From Centroberyx gerrardi (Eukaryota > Chordata > Actinopteri > Beryciformes > Berycidae), in NCBI RefSeq assembly GCF_048128805.1, contig NC_136000.1:13040854-13104853 (forward strand): a stretch of 64,000 nt of DNA, in the 5' to 3' direction. Made by a program: the position numbers and the translations under genes. Numbering within the stretch: the stretch's first letter is position 1; the number at the start of each line of letters is the position of its first letter. Below the pieces are notes generated by a model. The model was not told where the DNA came from. It did not search any database and saw only the letters and a list, made by a program, of their open reading frames with translations. Below, piece by piece: positions 37,257-46,754 of this stretch.

Positions 37257-38201
37257 CTTGATTGATCCCTAAGGAAATTCTGGATCTATATCTATCTGTC
37301 TGTCTGTCTAAGATGATTGCTCACCTTTAGCAAAATGTGTTCTCACTTTTTTCCAGAGTGGGACATCGCTGTTGAAAATGATACCTCTCCCTTCCATCCC
37401 AATACACTCCAGCCCTTTTTTGCTCCCAAACCTGGCAATGTAGCGGGTGCTCTTCAGGACATGATACACTGCAGACGACCTACAAGAGAAGCCTGGCTTT
37501 AGCTTCAGCGTATCTCTGATTCCTGATTCACTGCATGAGCTGCAGCTGCTGAAAAATGAGTGGCGTGTAGAGAGGACTTGCTTGCTGAGAATGAGCGTTT
37601 CCTCGCCGTTAATCCAGACGCGGACAATGCTGCCATATTTGTTGTTGTAGTAGTTGCTCGCTGTTCCTATCCCAGTCCAGATGAACCTGGCGTAGGTGAG
37701 AATAGGGCCAAGTCCTGCGCAGAAGGACGGACCTGGCAGAGATGGGACAAGTAGAGAGAAACAGCTGATAATTTAGGGCAGCAGGGTGGTTTAATGATTA
37801 CGAAGGCCACCCTTAAACTAGAAGATCCGGTTCAAGTATCCGGTTCAAGAAAAATTTTGCTTTGGGCCTTGTCCCTGTCCTGAATGTAAAAAAAAATGCA
37901 ATTACCATGCAAGGTACAAAACACTTTAAAGAGAAAACCCTACCTCTGACACTTAAAACCGTCTATTCACAGGTGATTCCTATGTCTATGTCACCTGCCC
38001 ACATCTAATTTCAGTAAAGTTTCATCTTACCTTATGTTGATTTTCAACAAGGAGTAGAAGCTGGAGGCTGTTACCTGGTGTGTGTGACCGGCTGGTTCTG
38101 CTCCAGGTGAAGAGCAGGAGGCAGAGCAGCAGCAGCAGCAGGGCAGTGACTCCAGACTCGACTGTGACAGGGCTCATGGTGAGTGTCTCCACAGGCAGCA
38201 T
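35390..38201 (-). CDS. cyp19a1b: Aromatase, brain type (cytochrome P450 19A1b), complete, 498 aa
   Basis: Converts androgens to oestrogens in the ER membrane. Exons on the minus strand: 38201-38075, 37732-37582, 37479-37325, 36916-36740, 36633-36519, 36436-36322, 36218-36056, 35969-35728, 35641-35390. Sizes 151/155/177/115/115/163 follow the classic CYP19 gene. Start [12 protein letters not shown] is followed by a hydrophobic anchor ([14 protein letters not shown]) and THTPG-like hinge. Seen: I-helix AAPDTLSIS, ExxR ESLR, haem loop [15 protein letters not shown] with the Cys ligand. The brain form is favoured by [65 protein letters not shown] and a short N-terminus, plus an upstream ERE. A second start (ATG at 38177) is possible. 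Intron 3 is GC-AG. Confidence 0.88.
37209..37310. repeat. (GATA)n tract with TTGATCCCTAAGGAAATTC tail of a fish LINE
   Basis: A (GATA) run is followed by TACTTGATTGATCCCTAAGG, the recurrent 3' end of a teleost retroelement, and a short (CTGT) run. It lies in aromatase intron 4. A related tail starts near 48909. Confidence 0.6.
37480..37581 (-). other. GC-AG intron 3 of the aromatase gene
   Basis: On the coding strand exon 3 ends ...CTCAGCAA followed by GCAAGTCC, and exon 4 starts after CTCTTGTAG. Only this GC donor, whose GCAAGT pairs well with U1, gives the conserved [13 protein letters not shown] junction in frame. The alternative GT four bases downstream breaks the frame. The intron is 102 bases. 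Confidence 0.8.
37775..37855 (+). repeat. tRNA-derived SINE fragment in aromatase intron 2
   Basis: GGGTGGTTTAATGATTACG resembles an A box and CCGGTTCAAGTATCC a B box, spaced as in tRNA-derived SINEs. It is short and degenerate. Confidence 0.4.
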
Positions 38202-38209
38202 CCCCTGGT

Positions 38210-39312
38210 CTGAAATACACCTGAGCGACAACACTGCGTCATCTGCCCACACACACACACACACACACACACAGAGCTGGACCTGCGCCCATAGAGTTTG
38301 CCCCTCCTTCAGCCAGCAGGTGAATCAGTCTCACCTCAAAACCCCTAACAAAATAGGAGAGGAACCTTAAAGTCACTGTTGTCAGTGTCTTTCTTCCTTA
38401 ATGTGATTTATTACATGTTGAAATGGGATATTGAGCCACGACATAACGCGGGAAAGGATCATTCAAAAGTGTAAACCAATGGGATATCAGTTGGGAAGAG
38501 AACGTTTTATTGATGGGAAGGGCGGAGGGGCAGATTGTTCAAAAATCTGTGATGCTTTTATTGGTTGGAAGTTTTTATGTACGCCTCCTGGTACACGATG
38601 AGGTCACCTCTGAAGATTTTCTGTTTTCCAGGAAGTAAAATTAATGAGATTTTGATATAAAATACAATCTATAGAAAGATCACTGCACACTCGACTACTA
38701 TCTTTGCGAAGGTGATAGAGGCCAAAATAAATCAAAGTGGAGGAGCAAAACTTATGCACACTTAGGTCCATGCGAGTTTCTTTGATATAAAATAAAACAG
38801 AATAATGACTTTTTTTTGGTAGAAATTGTCAAATAGGTGTATGGTATGATGGTTAGAATGAGCTAAAAAGGCAAAAAAGTCATTTTTCATTCCAGTGTGA
38901 CTTTAAACTCTGGACAGCCTTGCCTTTTGATCCCTCTTAATGCTCTTGTCCTTCAGCACTGGGATGTAACATAGTGCTGGCACTTAAAAAACCAAAACAC
39001 ACCCACATAAAGCTTTTCACGATGACCTGTTTGTTTTACTGAGGCAGCTGTCTGATAAAGGTTTAGTAATTAAATTCCACATCTAAGATCACTACTGTAA
39101 ACCTGCGGGCGGCAGACAGATTCTTCCTTGATCCTTTAATGTTATTACAACTTTATCATACTCACAAGATTCTCCCAAGCTATTATGTATATATTTTTTT
39201 TAATTAATTCTACATCTTTATAAACAAAATTAATATCTTTGCTAGTAATATCTTTACTATTCTAAGCAATGTTTAATTCCTCATTGACAAATTATCAAAG
39301 AGTGATACTCAC
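38210..39312 (-). other. Aromatase intron 1 (putative)
   Basis: Probable intron between the untranslated exon at 39313-39365 and the first coding exon, whose acceptor is likely TATTTCAG with only eight leader bases before the ATG. It holds a (CA)n tract at 38247-38272 and the MITE at 38367-38906. An alternative acceptor (TCGCTCAG) lies slightly further upstream. Confidence 0.5.
38367..38906. mobile_element. TTAA-flanked MITE, family A copy 2
   Basis: TTAAAGTCAC at the left and GTGACTTTAA at the right are exact inverse 10-mers, with TTAA at both edges. The interior matches 632-944 (ACATAACGC, GGATCATTCAAAAGT, TTTTCCAGGAAGTAAAA) but this copy carries about 230 extra bases in its right half. 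Confidence 0.7.
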
Positions 39313-39365
39313 TTTTCTCGTCCTTTACTTCTCCTGAGCAGCTAGAGCGCAATTTGTGTGGCACT
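39313..39365 (-). promoter_or_regulatory. Putative untranslated first exon and core promoter of the aromatase gene
   Basis: On the minus strand a TATA-like TTTAAAA (39393-39399) is followed about 30 bases later by a likely start site, then a short non-coding segment ending GGACGAGAAAA at 39313 with donor GTGAGT. Brain aromatase genes of fish are known to have an untranslated first exon. The start site is estimated. Confidence 0.5.
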
Positions 39366-39746
39366 TTGGAAATGTACTGCTTCCTCCACTGGTTTTAAAG
39401 ATGTGCAGCATTCTTCTGCCAAATAAATCACAGTGATTCAAGTGTTTATAAATCCTTGGTTAAGCTTTCATTTTACTGGTTGCTTGGAAACACCACCACT
39501 TGGGGGTTACAAGTACCACTAAATGGCAGAACATTGTACAGCAGACTCAAAGGCGGGACAATGGGGCACATCTGAACCAGAGAGCAGCTCCAAAATGAAC
39601 AAAAACACTTTCGTCTTTCATCAGTTGTTCTTGTGTTTCATTTTTTTGAGGCAGGCTTACTTCACCTTTAGTGTCGTTCGAAACAAAGAAACCCCACTGT
39701 CCAATTCATCAACTAAGAGCCTTTTCAGGAGGAAATTAGTCAGCGA

Positions 39747-39759
39747 GGTCAGGCTGACC
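39747..39759. promoter_or_regulatory. Perfect palindromic oestrogen response element
   Basis: GGTCAGGCTGACC is an exact GGTCAnnnTGACC palindrome, extended to AGGTCA/TGACCC. It lies about 390 bases upstream of the estimated aromatase start, comparable to the position of the functional element I recall for zebrafish cyp19a1b (about 350 bases upstream). Confidence 0.8.
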
Positions 39760-40230
39760 CAAGTCAAAGGGAGCAGGGTTTTACCCAGCCGCCATTCACA
39801 TAGAGAGGAACAAGGGCATGAAACAGGAGATGTGACATGTGAATGATTTAACACGCTGTCTATGTGATTATCAGCATTAGACAACTTGAAAGTAAAGCAT
39901 GCAAGTAAAATTGGAGGGGAAAGCCGTGTTCATGCAGACATTGTTCAAGTTCACTACCTATGAATAGCTGGTATGTCGTTGATCAAGATATTGAGCCTCA
40001 GGACTTTTATCCCAAAGTACAAGTTGGTCAGAAAACTTTCTCTCCTAGTTGTCATGGAGACTAAGCCCCAACGATGAGGGCTTTTTGGAATTGAAGACAC
40101 ATTAATGTTCTTACTATAGCACCAATGCTCATGGAAAAAATCTATACGATGATCATAATTCTTTAGTTGGAGATAGATACTGAAATAAGTGAAAAACATG
40201 AAAACCCATTTATGAAAAGGGAGTTTTATA

Positions 40231-40262
<32 letters not shown>
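40231..40262 (+). repeat. (AC)n microsatellite upstream of gldn
   Basis: An uninterrupted AC/CA run of about 32 bases between the aromatase promoter and the gliomedin start codon. The surrounding 39400-40670 holds the divergent promoters and no other gene I can see. Confidence 0.9.
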
Positions 40263-40265
<3 letters not shown>

Positions 40266-40728
40266 TCTTTTATTGAAACTGCTCTGAAAGCTCTCTTGTG
40301 GATCCAAAGAATGTTTCCCTTGTTCATTTTTTTTTTATTCCACTTTTGTATAATTTGGAGTAGGATGGACTGGCATCAAAACTGGGAGAAACAGCAGCAG
40401 AATGATGAGAATGCACTATGCATGACACTGTATGTCACTCTAGAAATATGTACACTTGCTGCTTATAAATCAAGTATAAGCCTGCAGATTTTAACTGTTT
40501 TCCAGATGCTTGCAGTTGCGCAATGCATCATGCGTTTTTCCCCTGTGGTTACAGACTTATTTTGACATGTTTTTTTCTCCCAGCAGCTCCAGTGTCATTT
40601 CCGCCGCCGTACTTTCCCCGTCTGTCTCATGTGTTGGCATGCGTTCAGATATCTGCTGTATGTACTTGTGAATGTCAGAGAGTCTGGATCACTCTGCGCT
40701 GGAGGACCGGGGGAAAAGGGGAACAAGC

Positions 40729-42618
40729 ATGAAGGAGGGGAGTAGCGTCGTTCTTCCGCGGGCTCTGGTGGCGCTGCTGGTGGGGATGTGTGCGCTGCTG
40801 GTCCTGAGCTCCGCCGGCTTGGTGTTCCTGCTGGTTCAGCACGGGGAGGTGACAGGCGAGCTCGTCAGGCTGGACGCCCGGGTGCAGGTGCTGTCACTGA
40901 GCTGCGGGCTGCGGGCGGGAACCCTCGGGACCGCCGAGCCGGGAGAGGCAGGGCGGCCGGAGGCGAAGCTCCACCGCAGCAGAAGGAGCCGGGGTGGAGA
41001 ACCAATACACAGCCATGGCAAAGAGGAGAAGGACATGCTGATGATGATGACGTACTCCATGGTCCCTGTAAGATACTAATCCGCTTCATAATAGGCTCAA
41101 AGTGTTCTAAAGTGGTGGCTGTTTGTCTGAATTTCAGAAATGATTTATTATGCAACCCTGTAAATGTGGAAAAAGAAATGCGTGAATTTGTGATCACTGT
41201 CATTGTGAGAGAGAACACGACATGACGTATTTTCACTCTCATCTTTTAAAGAAACATTTCCTGTCTTTCCCCGTTTTGGATCAGAAAAAAATGTCCATTT
41301 GATGCAAAGAATAATACTCTGAAATCCAAGAATCTGCTGCAGTGATTAAGAAGGGCTCTGGTCTGTTTTTCCACTGAGTGTTTCCTGGGGAAGCAGCATG
41401 AGCAGTGGAGCGTGGCTGCTGCCTGGTCCTCCCTCTGCCACACTCACGTCCTCTGGGAACTGGCATCGCTTCAGAGGCTCCTGCCCAGTCTTTTGAGAAG
41501 GAGGCCAACACAGTTATCAGTGATACAAGTATTAGACCAACAGAGTTACAAACTGCTCATAGGATTGACATATGGGAATCATGTTTAGGTTACAAACAAA
41601 ATGCTTTTAAAAACCTGAGGATTAAATAAAGAAAAAAAGAAAAGGAAATGCACAGAATAATTATAACAGTAATAGCTATTTGTTCAAGTAAAAGCAAGCC
41701 TAAAGAAGTGGATTTCCAGGTTTTTCCAGGTGATTAAAAGACAAATTCTAATTTTGGAAAGGCTCCTCTAGTTGTACTGCACACCTGCCTTAACATGTTT
41801 GTCCAGATGTAGATTGAAACTGAAAGCGGTTTACTACAGTTTTGGAGCGCTAACAGTTGGCCCAGTAATAGTAACTTCAGACTTACTGGTTAATGTAAGA
41901 AACAGACTTCCAATTCCAAATATGCAAAAAAACATTAATGTCAAATGGAAAGTTGCTTCACATTTCACTTGGGTCTACAGACAGGTAGAGCTGGGTATCA
42001 CCAGCATAACAGTGGAAACTAATATTAATCGCATTCTCTTGGTTAATCGGTAAGTGATTAAATTTCCAATTCACCTGACTTTGTGTCTCTGTTTTGCTTT
42101 ATTTCAGCTCAAAGTCTTTGTAGATCTATGCAACAGCTCCAGAGGGATTTGTTTAACAGGTACATTTAAAATATTATCATTATAAATATGCTCTGTGTGC
42201 TGATAACTGTCCTTCGTGCTTCATTGATATGCTTTGTGTAAAATATTCCTCAATATTTCTCTCATTACAGGCCCGCCAGGACCTCCAGGTAAAACCAGAC
42301 ATTTTAATTGACTTATCATCTACCTAAAGTTAGTGTGGAATATGTTTACTACACCCACAACACTATTGCTTAGGTTTGCGTGGGCAAGGCGGGTTACCAG
42401 GACCACAGGGAGCGCCTGGACTGGAGGGCAGACGAGGAAAAAAGGGTAAGAGCTGTTACCCTGGGACTGTGTAGTAGAGCTTTGATAGGATACACCTGTA
42501 GACAACACCTGTGTAGAAGTAAACACTAGAAGAGACAAATCCACCCTGAAACAGAATTCACACATAAATCCAACAACCTCGGACTATTCAACCTGTTTCG
42601 TAACAACTCTTCTGAAAC

Positions 42619-42676
<58 letters not shown>

Positions 42677-45600
42677 TAATCAGTTTTGCCACCAAGAGAC
42701 ACTTTCTATGGTTGCTCCATTGGCAATAAATGGGAGATTGATTTCCGAGGCCTATGTGTCATTCATTCATGCCTCATTCATTGGGTCATCTCAGTGTCTC
42801 TCGATGACGTCACCGCTTGGCTCCGTTGTATTTAGCATTGAGAGAAAGTTACATCATGTGCACAAATCTAAGCTCATCTCTTCAAAATCATAGGATTGAC
42901 ATATGGGAATCCTGTTTAGGTTGGATTTCCATTTTAACACCTAAATCAACTCAGTTCTTTGGATTGGTGGTTAACTTCTGTTGATGCCTTAACTGTCCAG
43001 GAGCCCCTGGTGAAAGGGGAGAGCCGGGACCTAAAGGAGACGCTGGGCCGCCGGGACAGAAAGGCGACACCTCCAACGATGTTCTCACTGAGGGTAAGAG
43101 ATGACTGTGTGCCCTACCTGACAAGAATGACATGATTGACAGGGAGGTGACATCACAGCCTCACAGCGCTATCAAGCTCAGTCAGTCAGTCAGTCAGACT
43201 CGCTCTACTATTCACTCCATTATGAAACAACACTTTAATTGTTTATGATTGAGTATACATAGATGCTTTTCTTTTTTATTTTCAGCTGAATTTTTTAATT
43301 GTCACAAATCAGTGTTCATAGGTGTGAGTATATTCACATCTTAATCCACCTATTAGCCCAGATTAGCCCTACCTCCTGATAATTTACTAATTTTGACGAC
43401 CCTGTGTGATTGATCAGTGTGGTTCAGCAGCTCAGTCTACCATGTGTGAGTTGTCTCTGTGTTTGAAGGTCCTCCTGGTCCGAGGGGTCCACCTGGTCCT
43501 GCAGGCCCGCCCGGGCCTCCTGGACCGCCCGGCCCGCCCAGTCCCTCTGGGCCCTCAGAGGAAATGAGAAACAGGACCATCAGAGCACACATCCATCAGA
43601 CCAACATGCCTGTGGGTAGGAACCTTCCTCTAGATTCCTCAGTTGATGGTGAATCAACATGTTTCATATTTACTACCAGATACCTAATTATAACTCATTC
43701 AAAAGCAATGACCCTTTATCAGTCAAATTTCAAAATTATCTCAGTCCTTCCATAAAATCAAAATTGTGTTGATTGTATATTGGTTAAATGATTTAACTTC
43801 CATATGCATTTTGATATCATTCATTATTGATATCATAATTAAGTCAAAAAAGTTCACATAAGTTACATTTCTGTTTCTTCTCAGCTTCATCTCACCCTCT
43901 CCTGGCGGACACCTTGAATGAAACCAACACAGAAAATATTAGCAGCTCGCCGATTAACATGACTGGTAGGAAATCATTTATTATTTAAATGAAACATATA
44001 ACAACATATAATGATTTGGAATATAGACTGCTTGTGATTTAGGGTCCCAGTCCCACCTACCTGAACCTCATCTTTCTTTCCACAGAGTCACCATCACCAT
44101 CATCATCATCATCATCACCATCATCATCACCATCATCACCATCATCATCACCATCGCCATCACCATATCCAGCCGATGACGCCGCTGATGTCTGGAATGT
44201 GACTCACTCTGATAAACTTCAAACTTCTGATCTTCTACACACAAATATGGAATCTGGTAGGCGGCCATTTTGAGTGGTGGGATGATTTCTCTTCATTGAT
44301 TTTATTGAACATTTATTGAAATTTTTTTATTCCACAGTAATTCTAAATTATTTCCTACCATCCTACATAATACATACATATTATGTTTATGACTAAAGTT
44401 AAAAAAACAGAAGTGCCTGCGTAGGATCAGGTTTAGGCTTGGTTACTTGTTTCTTGTTTGATATAAAAATGGATTAAATGGATAAAAGAGGACAATGTCT
44501 TGTTATGTTGACATGAAATTGTGATATTTGCGAAAATTATAACTTATTGACTGACCAGTGACACCTTGAATGAAACCAACAAAGAAAATATTAGCAACTC
44601 GCCAATTAACATGACTGGTAGAATTTAAATATAAAGCATATCACAACATATAATGTGAATTCATCATTTGGAATATAGACTGCTTGTGATTTAGGGATTC
44701 AAATACCTCTTCAAAGGTATTTGCATAATTTTTTATTCTCAATATGTCTGATGTCTGTACAGTCCCACCTACCTGAACCTCATCTTTCTTTCCACAGAGT
44801 CACCATCACCATCATCACTATCACCATCACCATCATCATCACCATCACCATCATCATCATCATCATCATCACCATCATCATCACCATATCCAGCTGATCA
44901 CACCGCTGATGTCTGGAATGTGACTCACTCTGAGAAACTTCAAACTTCTGAACTTCTACACACAAATATGGAATCTGGTAGGCGGCCATTTTGAGTGGTG
45001 GGATGATTTCTCTTTATTGATTTTATTGAAAAATGTTTATTCCACAGTAGTTTCAGTACGCTCTTTAATCCCATAGCCTTGTTTAATATGAGCTAGGAAT
45101 GTAACAATATGACCTGGTTCAATAGCCTACATAATATTATGTTTATGACTTAAAAAACAAAGTTAAAAATAAAACAAAAGTGCCTGTGTAGGATCAGGTT
45201 TAGGCTTGGTTACTTGTTTCTTGTTTGATATAAGAGATTGAATGGATAAAAGAGGACAGTTTCTTATGTTGGCATGAAATTGTGATATTTGAGAAAATTA
45301 TAACTTATTGACTGACCAGTGACACCTTGAATGAAACCAACACAGAAAATATTAGCAACTCACCAATTAACATGACTGGTAGGAAATCATTTAGAATTTA
45401 AATAAAACATATCACAACATATAATGTAAATTCATCATTTGGAATATAGACTGCTTGTGATTTAGGGATTCAAATACCTCTTCAAAGGTATTTGCATAAT
45501 TTTTGATTCTCAATATGTCTGATGTCTGTACAGTCCCACCTACGTGAACCTCATCTTTCTTTCCACAGAGTCACCATCATCATCATCACTATCACCATCA

Positions 45601-46716
45601 CCATCACCATCATCATCACCATCACCATCACCATCACCATCATCATCATCACCATCACCATATCCAGCTGATCACACCGCTGATGTCTGGAATGTGACTC
45701 AGAAACTTCAAACTTCTGAACTTCTACACACAAATATGGAATCTGGTAGGCGGCCATTTTGAGTGGTGGGATGATTTCTCTTTATTGATTTTATTGAACA
45801 TTTTCATTCCACAGTAGTTTCAGTACGCTCTTTAACCCCATAGCCTTGTTTAATATGACCTATATCAACTCATGACCTGGTTCACTAGCCTACATAATAT
45901 TATGTTTATGACATAAAAAACACAGTTAAAAATAAAATCAAGGTGTCTGCGTGGGATCAGGTTTAGGCTTTGTTACTTGTTTCTTGTTTGATATAAAAAT
46001 GGATTAAATTGATAAAAGAGGACAATGTCTTGTTATGTTGGCGTGAAATCGTTTTGCGAAAATTATAACTTATTGACTGACCAGTGACACCTTGAATGAA
46101 ACCAACACAGAAAATATTAGCAACTCGCCAATTAACATGACTGGTAGGAAATCATTTAGAATTTAAATAAAACATATAACACAGAGGTGGGGACTCGAGT
46201 CACATTACTTGGACTTGAGTCAGACTCGAGTCACAGTTTTAATTGCTTGAGACTTGACTTGGGTTCTGATGACTTGGGATTTGACTTTGACTTGTACTTT
46301 GATGACTTGAAAAGGTTTCTAAAGTCTTAACAAGAGATCTTATGTTTGTGTAAATGACTTGGATTGAAAGTGATGAGATTTGTTCCACCAGACGACTGAA
46401 TTTAAATTCTGTTTTCTGAATTTGTATGGAATGATTGAATTTATTCAAGTTGAAACTGATTATAGAAATCAAACTCATCCTATTAAAACCATATTGCATT
46501 GAAAAGTCCTAGATATTTAGTTTTTTGGTAGAATTTAAATATAAAGCATATCACAACATATAATGTGAATTCATCATTTGGAATATAGACTGCTTGTGAT
46601 TTAGGGATTCAATACCTCTTCAACGGTATTTGCAAAATTTTTCATTCTCAATGTCTGATGTCTGTACAGTCCCACCTACCTGAACCTCATCTTTCTTTCC
46701 ACAGAGTCACCATCAC

Positions 46717-46754
<38 letters not shown>

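Noticed and set aside
35390-38201. Ovarian-type cyp19a1a
   Set aside because: Its long N-terminus and typical residues are absent, whereas C-terminal [18 protein letters not shown], the [11 protein letters not shown] stretch and the upstream ERE fit cyp19a1b; some uncertainty remains without alignment.
40788-41225. 145-codon Ala/Gly/Arg-rich frame overlapping gldn exon 1
   Set aside because: It is an alternative frame of a GC-rich exon; the gliomedin frame has the membrane anchor and the conserved [12 protein letters not shown].
44068-45757. Reverse-strand frames reading [12 protein letters not shown] followed by Met/Val runs
   Set aside because: They are antisense shadows of the gliomedin Ser/Pro exon copies; the Met/Val run is just the reverse of the CAT repeat.
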